Below are positions 48,849 to 57,952 of a DNA stretch of 64,000 nucleotides, one piece after another. The stretch is from positions 1 through 64,000 of the forward strand of contig CALUQY010000007.1 in assembly GCA_944323035.1 (NCBI GenBank), given 5' to 3'. The DNA is from Candidatus Gastranaerophilales bacterium. Its GTDB lineage: Bacteria; Cyanobacteriota; Vampirovibrionia; Gastranaerophilales; Gastranaerophilaceae. The position numbers were made by a program, and so were the translations under genes. The notes below the pieces were generated by a model, which was given only the letters and a program-made list of their open reading frames with translations, did not search any database and had not been told where the DNA came from. Numbering within the stretch: the first letter of the stretch is position 1; the number at the start of each line of letters is the position of its first letter.

Positions 48849-50463
48849 TGACAGGCTCCTTCTTAAATTCAGCTTCGTAAACGCTCGGTGTCAGAAATTT
48901 CGCTGTAATATTGTCAGTTTTAACAATATCTGCAAGCATTTCGTGAGTTTCTTTTGTCAGAAGAATTAAATCTTCTTTTTCGGTTGCCGTCAGGATTTTG
49001 TCGCTGTAGTAGTATTTTTCATCATTTGCGCTAAATCCGTCAAAACCAGCAAACGTAAACTCTTTTACTCCGGCTTTGATAAACAATCTGAGCGCCAGAA
49101 TAAATGATGTATCAATATTTATCCAGCCGAATTTAATTAGCGGCAGATAATTGAAAATCATTTCGTTTGCGCACGCCTCGGTCTTGACATTTGAAGTTAT
49201 CAAAATTTTGTTATTTGGATTGGTGTTTGTAATAGCTTTGTAATCCTGATACCTGTTGCTATTGCTGAAGAAAACAGCGTCAGCCGGAAAGTCCGGAAGG
49301 TAATTATTTATCGCAACAACAAATGTATTTTCCTGTCTTATAAAGTTGAAGATTTCCTGTTTTTTAGAAGAAAGGCTTGTACCCGGTGCGATAAACAGGA
49401 CTTTTTTATTTTTGACAAGATTTGTAAGAGTTTCTATATTCTTTTTATCATCTACCTGTCTGTCAAAGTGTTCAACGTAAAGTTTTTCGAGAACCGCATA
49501 ATCGTATTTTTTCTTTTGAACATCGTCAAGGTTTTCGATGATTGCTCTCAAATCTTTTGATTGAATATTGTGGCGTCTTAAAAGGTGGTTTACATTGAAT
49601 ACGTGCGCATTATGAACGCCGGAGAGGAAATAAGGAATACTGTATCCCCAGTGGCAGTTCTGGTGGAATTTAGGCATTAATGTGTCGATAATGTCTAAAA
49701 GTTCATTCAGATTATAGTTCCCGTTGTATTTTTTATTGATAAATTCAGCCAGAAGTTCGGTGTTGGAATTTCCCGCCCCTCTTCCGCAGCCGAGAACCGA
49801 GGCATCAACCATAATTTCTCTTGTATGGCTTGCAAGCGAGATAAAGAATTGGGAATTTGCAACGGCAAGCATAAGATTGTTATGTGCGTGGAAACCTAAT
49901 CTTATATCTTTATCAAGGTTTCTGTTAGCGAGTTCAAAGAGGTGGCGAAGGTCTTCGGCGTACATTGAGCCGAAAGTGTCAACAAGTGAATATGCATAAG
50001 GCTTCAAGTCATTAACCGCTTCAAGAAGTTCCAGAATTTCCAGATCAGAGTAGCTCAAAGTGTCAACGTGTTGGAGAAAAACTTTGTACCCCAGAGCTTT
50101 TATAGCTTTTGCATAAGGGAATACATCTTTTCTTTCGCTTTTTTTGAAACAAATTCTGATACCGTCAATGGATTTGCCGTTAAATGGAGAAAGATTTTTC
50201 AGGTCATATCTTCCGTAATCCACAAGTGCAACGTAAAGTTTGCCCGGTTGTTTGTTAGTTAAATAGCGTTCAATTTCCTCGGTGTGTTTAAAGATAGTGT
50301 TATCTTCGCGTTCGCCGCTGTCTTTGAGGAAACCGCATTCAATGATATCAATATTTGATTTTTCGAGCGCGTTTATGAACTTTTGAATATAATCGCTGCC
50401 GAGGATTAAATCCTTAATCGGCGCTTCGCGCAATGTACAGTCTAATAAATTTATCTTCGCCAT
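48841..50463 (-). CDS. DRE-TIM aldolase fused to a sialyltransferase-like domain
   Basis: 540 residues. The N-terminal 280 residues form a DRE-TIM metallolyase barrel like 4-hydroxy-2-oxovalerate aldolase (LLDCTLREAP, where D-C-T-L-R-E carries the metal/acid residues, FHAHNNLMLAVANS near 195, and GCGRGAGNSNTE). From about 345 a separate domain begins VLFIAPGTSLSS, continues with ADAVFFSNSNRYQDY, LALRLFIKAGVKEFTFAGFDG and ends FLTPSVYEAEF. This pattern resembles the GT42/GT29 sialyltransferase or DUF115 group. It would make, and possibly handle, a pyruvate-derived keto-sugar. The C-terminal assignment is inference from motif order. Confidence 0.75.
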   Translation of the reverse strand: MAKINLLDCTLREAPIKDLILGSDYIQKFINALEKSNIDIIECGFLKDSGEREDNTIFKHTEEIERYLTNKQPGKLYVALVDYGRYDLKNLSPFNGKSIDGIRICFKKSERKDVFPYAKAIKALGYKVFLQHVDTLSYSDLEILELLEAVNDLKPYAYSLVDTFGSMYAEDLRHLFELANRNLDKDIRLGFHAHNNLMLAVANSQFFISLASHTREIMVDASVLGCGRGAGNSNTELLAEFINKKYNGNYNLNELLDIIDTLMPKFHQNCHWGYSIPYFLSGVHNAHVFNVNHLLRRHNIQSKDLRAIIENLDDVQKKKYDYAVLEKLYVEHFDRQVDDKKNIETLTNLVKNKKVLFIAPGTSLSSKKQEIFNFIRQENTFVVAINNYLPDFPADAVFFSNSNRYQDYKAITNTNPNNKILITSNVKTEACANEMIFNYLPLIKFGWINIDTSFILALRLFIKAGVKEFTFAGFDGFSANDEKYYYSDKILTATEKEDLILLTKETHEMLADIVKTDNITAKFLTPSVYEAEFKKEPVNV

Positions 50464-50465
50464 AA

Positions 50466-51251
50466 TTATTTCCCTTCTCCATTAAGCAAAGCCAGAAATT
50501 CTTGTGAGAATTCATTATTTGCAATCTTTTGCTGAACAATTTTTACTACTACCTCCAGATCTTTAGGGGTGTCTACTGATAAGCTGACAACATTTTCAGC
50601 TTCAGTCAGCATAAGCGGTTTATCATAATCCGTGAATCTTAAAGTTGCGATACCTTCAATAAGCTCAAATTTTCCCGGCGGGTTCGCAGCATAGAAATCA
50701 AGCATTTTCTTGTTGTATCCTATAATACCGACATGCTTATAATAGTCAAAGTTGAGAGTTTTATACGGATATGGTATCGGAGTTCTTGAAGTGTACGTCA
50801 TTTTCATATTTTCATCAAAAACAACCTTAATGTTGGATGAATCAATTACTTCAACAGGGTTGTGCATTTTTGTGATTATATTAGTTCCAAATTCTGTATC
50901 CTGTGGTACTGATTCCGGTATAACCATTGTTATTAACTCCGGATTAATCAGCGGTTCATCTCCGTTAATTTGAATATAGAAATCTGCCTTGATTTTTTCA
51001 GAAACTTCTTGCAGCCTGTTTGCGGCTTCGCGGTGAGTTGTTTTTGTCATAATGGACGGGATATTATATTTATTGCAGACTTCAACGATTCGGTCATCAT
51101 CTGTTGCGACATAGACTTCATCTATCTTTTTGGCGAGTTTTGTTTGTTGATAAGCCCACCAGACCATAGGTTTTCCGCATATATCGGCGAGAGCCTTTGC
51201 GGGAAATCTTGTTGAACCGTACCTAGATGCGACTATAGCTACTGTTTTCAT
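50466..51251 (-). CDS. CMP-sugar synthetase (KdsB/NeuA-type cytidylyltransferase)
   Basis: 261 residues. The N-terminal nucleotide-binding motif reads VAIVASRYGSTRFPAKAL (about 4-21), followed by YVATDDDRIVEVC, the HREAANRLQEV segment and INGDEPLINPELI with the metal-binding Asp (about 96). This is the KdsB pattern: activation of KDO or a related ulosonate with CTP. A true kdsB is possible, but the neighbouring aldolase, phosphatase and AraD-like genes suggest a different CMP-sugar. The second of two adjacent ATGs (51251) is best spaced from AAGGAG. Confidence 0.85.
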   Translation of the reverse strand: MKTVAIVASRYGSTRFPAKALADICGKPMVWWAYQQTKLAKKIDEVYVATDDDRIVEVCNKYNIPSIMTKTTHREAANRLQEVSEKIKADFYIQINGDEPLINPELITMVIPESVPQDTEFGTNIITKMHNPVEVIDSSNIKVVFDENMKMTYTSRTPIPYPYKTLNFDYYKHVGIIGYNKKMLDFYAANPPGKFELIEGIATLRFTDYDKPLMLTEAENVVSLSVDTPKDLEVVVKIVQQKIANNEFSQEFLALLNGEGK

Positions 51252-53694
51252 CATTTATCTCCTTATAATTGAATTTATATTCTTTTGATAATGCAAAATT
51301 TTCTAACTCTTTATTCTGCGATAATAAAGGTTTTGAATTTATAAAATCCATACATTTTTTCAATAGAATTTGTTTTAGTTCTTCTTTTGAATATAGTTTT
51401 GGATTTACAGAAAATAATTCTTCAATAGGTGTTGTATATTCTTTGATTAATTTTTTAACTAGAAGGTCAAGCCACTTTTGTTCAAGAGGATTTTCCCAGT
51501 CTATAGGTAAATCAATGGAAAATCCCGCGACGTTTGAAATATACGGACTATGCAGTGACGCGGAAGAACCCATTGAAATGACAGCTACAATGTCTAATTT
51601 GTAACATTCTAATGGCAGTGTTGTGTTAAGGATTTTTATATTAGGATTGTTAATGTAATTCCTTGGGTCTCTCGGATGTGCTTTAAACAGAATAGTATAA
51701 CCCATATTGGTTAATCTTTCTATTATGCTGTCCTGAAGCTTCATATAAGCATCTTTAGAAAGTCCTGTGACTTCCCACCAGGATCCGCAGAATACAATAG
51801 CTTTTTCATCTTTATATAAGTTTAGATTTACCGGAAATTTTTGAGCGCATTCCTGACAAACATTATCGAAAATCTGTTTGTTTATCGGAACAATTTTGTT
51901 CATATTTTCTTTTGATAAACCGAAGAAGTCCAATTTATCCAGATAATTATGCATAATAATTTTGTCAACTCTGTCATAATCAAGGTATGCCGAACGTGCC
52001 AGTTTACTTCCGCAGCCTTCATCAGTGATAATCCATTTCGCATTCGGGTATAGAGCATTAACAGTATAAATAAATTGATATTGGTTTGAAAAGTAAACTT
52101 CATCAATTTTAGATAGTTTTTTTCTAATTATAAATTCACGTAAATCCGAACCCTTAGTACAGATAGTATAAATATTTTTGAATGGATGAATTTTGGCAAT
52201 CTCCTTGCAACAAGAGAAAAAGTTATTATTTGCTATATTTGAAAGTATGATTAATGTATCTTCACAATTTGGGTCTTTTAGCTGTTTTATAACTGTCAGA
52301 TTATTTACAAGGGATAAGTTTCCTGTTGTCAAAAATAATCTTTGTTTTCTTTTAGAGCCTCTGCCGACAAGATATTTATTATTTTTTTTCGCGAATTTAT
52401 TTGCTAATTGATTAATATCTATTGAATGTTTTATTTTAATACCAAGAATATTAATTATTTTGTATTTTTTGTTATTTTTGTACTCATTATATATTGAGAA
52501 AATTTTTCGTAATAATTTTTTCAGATATTCAGAGAACTTTTTTTGTTTGGAAACTTTTATTTTTAGGTCCAGAATATTGAATACCTTACGGTTATTAATA
52601 TTTTTAACTGATAAAAGTTTTTGATAATGAAGGGAAATTTTTAGTCCGAGAATAGATATTATAATTTTAGGATTTTCGTATTTATAAATTTTTAAACCAA
52701 AATTTTTATTGCCTTTTACCAGCCAAGGAATATTTAGCTGTTCTATTCTGTAACATTCTTTATTACGTATGTTTTTGATTATTTCTCCCCAGTAATATTC
52801 TTCTGGCAGAGTATTTGATAACTGTGATAAGATAGTTAATGCGTCCTTTCGGTCAGCTGGGCTTAAATGTTGCATTGAGTATACAATATTGTTGAATAAA
52901 CGGTAAAATATAATATCATTAAATAATTTATATTTATTTTGACTTGTATAAAATTTATGTGCTTCTATAATTAGTTGAGAATATGTTTGTAAAGCATTCA
53001 ACGCATTATATTTTGAATCAAAAGTATTTGTTGCAGAATGTGAATGTAATACATAATTGTAAAAGCTCTTTTTAGTCGAATAAATATATTCTGTGTCGCT
53101 CAGATATTCCATTAAAAATAATAAATCTTCTCCTAATGTAGTATCAAAAAATCTCAGATTTAACTTTTGAATTTTTGAGGTGCGAAGTAGAAGTTTACAT
53201 AGACTACCTGGCATTGAATTAATCATTTGGCGTGTTGGTGAACAAATGCCATCTATTTTATTAGAAAAATACCATTTTAATGAATGGGTTTCTTTATTAT
53301 TATAGTCACGCTCATTAATAATGTTGGTTGTAAAAGTAACCAGATCAACTTTAGGATTTTTTTCAAATAGGTTAACGGTATACTCATAGGTATTACTTTC
53401 AATCCAATCGTCAGGATCTACAAATGAAATATATTCTCCGGTTGCAATATCTAGTCCGCGGTTGCGGGCTGTACAAACACCTGAATTTTTCTGGTTGATG
53501 ACAATTATTCGACTGTCTCTTTTCGCGTATGCTTCAAGTATTGCCAGTGAATTATCCGGAGAACCATCATTAATACATATAATTTCTAAATTTTTGTATG
53601 TTTGGTTTATTATGCTGTCTAAACATTTCCTCAAATATTGCTCAACGTTATATATTGGTATAATTACTGATACTTTTGGTTGATTATTTGTCAT
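51223..53694 (-). CDS. Two-domain glycosyltransferase: GT2 plus polysialyltransferase-like domain
   Basis: 823 residues. The first 260 form a GT2 domain (VSVIIPIYNVEQYLRKCLDS, INDGSPDNS, FVDPDDWIE with the metal-binding D-x-D). A linker (about 330-450) repeats a short motif three times (ISILGLKISLH, FNILDLKIKVS, INILGIKIKHS). From about 465 a second GT-like domain has FLTTGNLSLVN, ITDEGCGSKLA, FCGSWWEVTG and FKAHPRDPRNY. The last resembles the K-x-H-P-R segment of the GT52/polysialyltransferase type, which use CMP-sialic acids. The CMP-sugar synthetase follows, overlapping by 29 bases. The gene is visibly more AT-rich than its neighbours. Confidence 0.85.
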   Translation of the reverse strand: MTNNQPKVSVIIPIYNVEQYLRKCLDSIINQTYKNLEIICINDGSPDNSLAILEAYAKRDSRIIVINQKNSGVCTARNRGLDIATGEYISFVDPDDWIESNTYEYTVNLFEKNPKVDLVTFTTNIINERDYNNKETHSLKWYFSNKIDGICSPTRQMINSMPGSLCKLLLRTSKIQKLNLRFFDTTLGEDLLFLMEYLSDTEYIYSTKKSFYNYVLHSHSATNTFDSKYNALNALQTYSQLIIEAHKFYTSQNKYKLFNDIIFYRLFNNIVYSMQHLSPADRKDALTILSQLSNTLPEEYYWGEIIKNIRNKECYRIEQLNIPWLVKGNKNFGLKIYKYENPKIIISILGLKISLHYQKLLSVKNINNRKVFNILDLKIKVSKQKKFSEYLKKLLRKIFSIYNEYKNNKKYKIINILGIKIKHSIDINQLANKFAKKNNKYLVGRGSKRKQRLFLTTGNLSLVNNLTVIKQLKDPNCEDTLIILSNIANNNFFSCCKEIAKIHPFKNIYTICTKGSDLREFIIRKKLSKIDEVYFSNQYQFIYTVNALYPNAKWIITDEGCGSKLARSAYLDYDRVDKIIMHNYLDKLDFFGLSKENMNKIVPINKQIFDNVCQECAQKFPVNLNLYKDEKAIVFCGSWWEVTGLSKDAYMKLQDSIIERLTNMGYTILFKAHPRDPRNYINNPNIKILNTTLPLECYKLDIVAVISMGSSASLHSPYISNVAGFSIDLPIDWENPLEQKWLDLLVKKLIKEYTTPIEELFSVNPKLYSKEELKQILLKKCMDFINSKPLLSQNKELENFALSKEYKFNYKEINDENSSYSRI

Positions 53695-53708
53695 TTTTTT
53701 ACATCCTA

Positions 53709-54716
53709 CTATTTCAAAAAGTGTTTTGCCATTTTAATTTCTTCTCTCAAAGCTGCTTTTTTTTGCTTGTAATGTTCTTTTTTCTTTCCTGTACTAAGAT
53801 TATATAGAAGTTTGCAGCGCCAGTATTGTAGAACATTTTTTTTATAATTTAAAACAGCTTTTATTTTCACAAGTTCGACATATTGGTTAGGGCTTATTGC
53901 TTTTGGCAGTAATAGTGTTTCATAAAAAGGGGTCAGACGGGCATAGTACCAAAAATATTCACAATAACGGGAATTATATCCTTGCCATGGTTTTTCTTTA
54001 TCAATATAGTGAAGTATTTTATGGTTTGCCAGCATTTGTCTTTTTTCATCTTCGTTTAATCGTATAAACCCTGGTTCATATACACAGGTTGCTGCATTCC
54101 AACACCAATCAAGGAACATTACAGATTTTTTAAAAATAGCATTAAATAAATCTTGATCAGGAAATCTTAGTTTCATTTTTGGAATAAGCTCTGCTACTTT
54201 GTTCTCAAATCCTATTTCTCTCCATTTTGTAAGATTTGCATAGAACATTCCGGTATTAAAATACGGTTCCGTTTCGTAATTTGGCTTTCCTTTATACCAG
54301 GCATCTTTTGCCGCTGCAATACAATAATCTTTCAAGTCGATATTCCAAAGCTCGGATAGATCTCCGGTAACAATCATATCGCCTTCAAGGATTATTGCAC
54401 GTTCTAATTGAGGAAACAGGGATGATATGATTAACTTTGAATAAACTATTTTTGAATCGATATGTCTATTTATGCAAAATGGAAGTTCAAAGTTACTGTT
54501 ACTGTCAATATATTTATATTCAACATCAAAGTCATAGTTTCTGGAAAGAAGTTCGTTCTTTCTTATAGTTTCGGGTTTAATGTCCTCTGTTATTATATGA
54601 AATGACAAACGGTAATTGTCATTTATATTTTCCAGAGCCGAAACCATGAGTGCTGAAACATATGGTAAATATTTATCTGAACTTGGTATGATGATATCTA
54701 TAATTTCTTTTTTCAT
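53709..54716 (-). CDS. GT8-family glycosyltransferase
   Basis: 335 residues. It begins MKKEIIDIIIPSSDKYLPYV and has the GT8 core: VSALMVSALEN, FHIITEDI, LERAIILEGDMIVTGDLSEL (about 114-133). There E-G-D stands in the usual D-x-D metal site with D still present. NTGMFYANL, FPDQDLFNAIF and HKILHYIDKEKPW follow. It would add galactose or glucose (UDP-sugar) to the surface glycan. The start at 54716 is chosen for the TAATG overlap with the FAD gene stop. Confidence 0.9.
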   Translation of the reverse strand: MKKEIIDIIIPSSDKYLPYVSALMVSALENINDNYRLSFHIITEDIKPETIRKNELLSRNYDFDVEYKYIDSNSNFELPFCINRHIDSKIVYSKLIISSLFPQLERAIILEGDMIVTGDLSELWNIDLKDYCIAAAKDAWYKGKPNYETEPYFNTGMFYANLTKWREIGFENKVAELIPKMKLRFPDQDLFNAIFKKSVMFLDWCWNAATCVYEPGFIRLNEDEKRQMLANHKILHYIDKEKPWQGYNSRYCEYFWYYARLTPFYETLLLPKAISPNQYVELVKIKAVLNYKKNVLQYWRCKLLYNLSTGKKKEHYKQKKAALREEIKMAKHFLK

Positions 54717-55981
54717 TATTTTATTACCTCCATTCCATTTTTGAACGCCTGATGAGTCCAGAAATATTCCCATTTTCCGAAGCGTCCGATACTCTCTATT
54801 CCTATTTTGTTTAAATAATCCAATACTATCTGCCTATTTTTGTAAATATTTTTGTCGAATATAATATTTGCATATTTTTCAAACCGTATATCCTTAACTA
54901 TAATTTCATTTTCTTTGAACAAGCCCATAGCTATGAGTTTTTCTATTGTTTTATTCAAAACAACATCCGCCGCAGGAATTTCTGCGTTGTTAGAGAAAAA
55001 TATTTCAGCCTGCAATGAACTACACCCTTCAGGCGCATTGTCAGGGGATTTAAGATTTGGTGAATAAACCCTTGCCGGTAAGATATCTTCATCATAGATG
55101 TAGAACCAGAGGTATTTTGCAACATCCGGACGATTAAATCCTAATGACACCATATAACCCGAGGTATGCATTAAATTTTCACCGGCTTCTTTTACTTCCT
55201 CCGGCATTCCGTCAATCATTTTTACGATTTCCGGCAGCGGGAGCGAAGATATTAACCTTGTGTATTGTGCGCTTGTTCCGTCTTTGAACGTTACTGTTTT
55301 TTCCTGTGGATTAATTTTTACTACTTCTTTGTTAAAACGTATATCCAGCCCTTCGCGGCAGTTGTTGAGAATTGAGCGAAAGCCGCCAATTTTTGGATAT
55401 TTCATGATTTTCGCATAGTAAAAACATTCATCTTGTGTTTCAAATGCTCCTTGTAAAACTTGTTTTAAATCAGGGGTGTACATTCTATTTCCGACCCATT
55501 TTGTTTCAAGCTCTTTGGGTTCAACTCCCCAGTATTTGCGGGTGTATTTGAACGGAAAGTTTTCGGCAAAATAGTTACCGTATTGAATCCTTAGCCATTC
55601 CTCGTAGTCGCGGATTTCCTCAATCGGTTTTTCTGTTCTGTTTACAAAATCATAAATAATGTCCGTTTTTTCTTCTGATGATAAGGGTGCAAGATTATTT
55701 TGAGCAGGGTGTCTAATCCAAATCCCTTTGTAATAATTTGACGGAAATGGAATATGTTCGAGCAGATCGCTAGAATTTTTAAAAATATTTGAAATGTATT
55801 CATCCTGAGCAAAGGTAAAATGGACGAATTTGTCGAACCGGAACCCCTCTATTGTGAAATTTCCGCATAAGCCGCCCCAGTCGCTGTCTTTTTCGTAAAT
55901 TACAGCGTGTCTGCCAGCTTTTTCAAGGTGATACCCCGCTGAAATCCCTGCTATGCCGCTTCCTAAAATTATCGTTCCCAT
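54716..55981 (-). CDS. FAD-dependent oxidoreductase (amine-oxidase/UDP-galactopyranose-mutase-like)
   Basis: 421 residues. The N-terminal dinucleotide-binding motif reads ILGSGIAGISAGYHLEKAG (about 4-22), followed by YEKDSDWGGLCGN. Later come GGFRSILNNC and a C-terminal FGKWEYFWTHQAF. Such enzymes in polysaccharide loci include UDP-galactopyranose mutase relatives and sugar-lipid desaturase-like proteins. UGM is about 370-390 residues and its motifs match only partly. It would modify a nucleotide- or lipid-linked sugar. It overlaps both neighbours. Confidence 0.78.
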   Translation of the reverse strand: MGTIILGSGIAGISAGYHLEKAGRHAVIYEKDSDWGGLCGNFTIEGFRFDKFVHFTFAQDEYISNIFKNSSDLLEHIPFPSNYYKGIWIRHPAQNNLAPLSSEEKTDIIYDFVNRTEKPIEEIRDYEEWLRIQYGNYFAENFPFKYTRKYWGVEPKELETKWVGNRMYTPDLKQVLQGAFETQDECFYYAKIMKYPKIGGFRSILNNCREGLDIRFNKEVVKINPQEKTVTFKDGTSAQYTRLISSLPLPEIVKMIDGMPEEVKEAGENLMHTSGYMVSLGFNRPDVAKYLWFYIYDEDILPARVYSPNLKSPDNAPEGCSSLQAEIFFSNNAEIPAADVVLNKTIEKLIAMGLFKENEIIVKDIRFEKYANIIFDKNIYKNRQIVLDYLNKIGIESIGRFGKWEYFWTHQAFKNGMEVIK

Positions 55982-57063
55982 AGGTATCCTTTCTGAGTAT
56001 GTGCTTGAATCTGTTTTTTGCAGTATTCAAACATGTCGTCTGAGTGCAGAGCTTCTTTGTACCAGTCGACTGTAAATTCTATTGCTTCTTTGAGATTTAA
56101 CATAGCTTTCCATTGAAGCATTCTATAGGCCTTGGTGACATCAAGGCTTAAGAGTGTGTTTTCGTGAACCATTTCCTGACCTGATACATCTACAACCTTA
56201 CCTTTGCCGTAGTATTTAACCAGATATTCCACGACTTCCCAGACGGTTTTGTTGCACTCGATTGGCGGCCCGAAGTTGAAACCTTCTGAATATTTAACAG
56301 GTTCTTCTATTAACTTTTGTCCGACTCTCAAATAGCCGCTCAATGGTTCTAAAACGTGTTCCCACGGACGCGTTGCCTTCGGTGAACGGATTTCAATATC
56401 TTTGCCTTCTTCAATAAATCTTATGCAATCAGGGATTAAACGGTTATCTGACCAGTCACCGCCGCCGATTACGTTTCCGGCACGGACTGACGCTACCGCC
56501 TTGCCGTGTTTTGCATAATCTTTCGGGTTGAAGTAAGAATTTCTGTATGACGAAATCATTAATTCCGCGCAGCCTTTTGAAGAAGAATACGGGTCGTAAC
56601 CGCCCATTCTGTCAGTTTCTTTGTAACCCCAGATTTGTTCAACGTTTTCATAGCATTTGTCAGAAGTAATCATAACAACCGTTTTAATGCAGTCAAATTT
56701 TCTAACCGCTTCCATTATATTCAATGAACCCATAACGTTTGTTTCGTAGGTGTATTTAGGGTTAGCGTAAGCTGTTCTTACAAGCGCCTGTGCTGCGAGG
56801 TGGAAAATAATTTCCGGCTTATACTTTTCAATAGTTTCTTCTAACTTTTTGCTGTCGCGCACATCGCCTTTAACATCTGCGAATAAATGTTTTTCAAGAT
56901 GAGAGGCTTTGTAATTTCCGCGTTCACTGTACGGCTCAAGCGCGTAGCCGACAACTTTTGCACCAAGCATCGTAAGCCAGATAGAAAGCCAGCTTCCTTT
57001 AAATCCTGTATGACCTGTTACCAGAACGGTTTTTCCCGCATAAACATTATTAAAGTTTGACAT
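55969..57063 (-). CDS. rfbG: CDP-glucose 4,6-dehydratase
   Basis: The 364-residue SDR enzyme converts CDP-glucose to CDP-4-keto-6-deoxyglucose with bound NAD. Motifs: VLVTGHTGFKGSWLSIWL (about 13-30, where the G-F-K-G-S-W form is characteristic of RfbG), HLAAQALVRTAYA (about 90), TSDKCYEN and the active-site Y-x-x-x-K in YDPYSSSKGCAE. Glycine-rich GNVIGGGDW follows. The start at 57063 (MSNFNN) is preferred over an ATG 18 bases earlier. It lies in one operon with rfbF, separated by two SDR genes. Confidence 0.93.
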   Translation of the reverse strand: MSNFNNVYAGKTVLVTGHTGFKGSWLSIWLTMLGAKVVGYALEPYSERGNYKASHLEKHLFADVKGDVRDSKKLEETIEKYKPEIIFHLAAQALVRTAYANPKYTYETNVMGSLNIMEAVRKFDCIKTVVMITSDKCYENVEQIWGYKETDRMGGYDPYSSSKGCAELMISSYRNSYFNPKDYAKHGKAVASVRAGNVIGGGDWSDNRLIPDCIRFIEEGKDIEIRSPKATRPWEHVLEPLSGYLRVGQKLIEEPVKYSEGFNFGPPIECNKTVWEVVEYLVKYYGKGKVVDVSGQEMVHENTLLSLDVTKAYRMLQWKAMLNLKEAIEFTVDWYKEALHSDDMFEYCKKQIQAHTQKGYLWER

Positions 57064-57952
57064 AAGATTTTTCCTTTCCAAGAGTGATTACTTCTTTTAA
57101 TGCTTGTTCAAGCGTATAGCGCGGCGTCCAGCCGATTTCATTGACAAGACGGGAGTTGTTCCCGACAACGAATTTATACTGATTGCTTGCCTGTTCGTTA
57201 AATACTACAAGATTTTCTTTGTCCATTAACCGTGCAATTGTCAGTACGTAATCTTTAATACTTGTTGCCTTGCCGGTTGAAATGTTAAAAATCCCGTTTT
57301 TGTCACTATCCAAAATTTCAACAAAAGCATTTGCGACATCTTTTGAATAGATATAATCGCGGATGAGGCTTCCGCTGCGGATTTCGACTGTTTTGTCATT
57401 CAAAAGCGAACTCATAACATCACCCGTAAGCCGTCTTAAATCTTTTTCAAGTCCGAAGGCCGAGAAAATTCGTCCCCACGCAAAATCTATATTGTTATGT
57501 TCACAATATAGCTCTGCGATTTCCCGTAAATAATTTTTGCATTTGCCGTAAATATGCTGCGGGTTAAGCGGGCTGGTATATTCTTCCAACAATTCATTGC
57601 TTTCTGCGTATTCAACATAAGTGCCGGCAATCACAACCTTTTGTCCGCCGTATTCTTTAAATGATTTTAGAAGTTCAATTGAAGCGGTGAGAAAATCAAA
57701 GTTCATATTGTCGTTAAACATTCCTGTTGTCTGCCACGCAAGATGTAATAAATGCGTTGGTTTTATATCCGCAATAAGCTCTTTCATCGCTGCATAATCA
57801 AATAAGTTTCCCCGAACCCAATTGATTTTTTCATCTTGCGCCGTGTCGCCTGTGGTAAGAGCGTAAACTTCATAGCCTTTATTCAGAAGCGGCAGCAGGG
57901 TTTCTTTTCCTATAAGCCCTCTGGCGCCTGTCACAAATACTTTTTTAGTCAT
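57050..57952 (-). CDS. NAD-dependent sugar epimerase/dehydratase (SDR) 1
   Basis: 300 residues. Rossmann motif VFVTGARGLIGKETLL (about 4-19), HLAWQTTG, the YGKCK form of Y-x-x-x-K (about 136-140) and WGRIFSAFG. It resembles CDP-sugar and GDP-sugar reductases/epimerases such as CDP-abequose, -paratose or -tyvelose enzymes. It is related to the next gene upstream (SDR 2), so the pair may be a duplication that diverged. It overlaps rfbG by 14 bases. Confidence 0.85.
   Translation of the reverse strand: MTKKVFVTGARGLIGKETLLPLLNKGYEVYALTTGDTAQDEKINWVRGNLFDYAAMKELIADIKPTHLLHLAWQTTGMFNDNMNFDFLTASIELLKSFKEYGGQKVVIAGTYVEYAESNELLEEYTSPLNPQHIYGKCKNYLREIAELYCEHNNIDFAWGRIFSAFGLEKDLRRLTGDVMSSLLNDKTVEIRSGSLIRDYIYSKDVANAFVEILDSDKNGIFNISTGKATSIKDYVLTIARLMDKENLVVFNEQASNQYKFVVGNNSRLVNEIGWTPRYTLEQALKEVITLGKEKSYVKL

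Noticed and set aside
51223-53694. Two separate glycosyltransferase genes
   Set aside because: The frame is continuous across both domains without a stop or new start with a ribosome site, so it is one protein.
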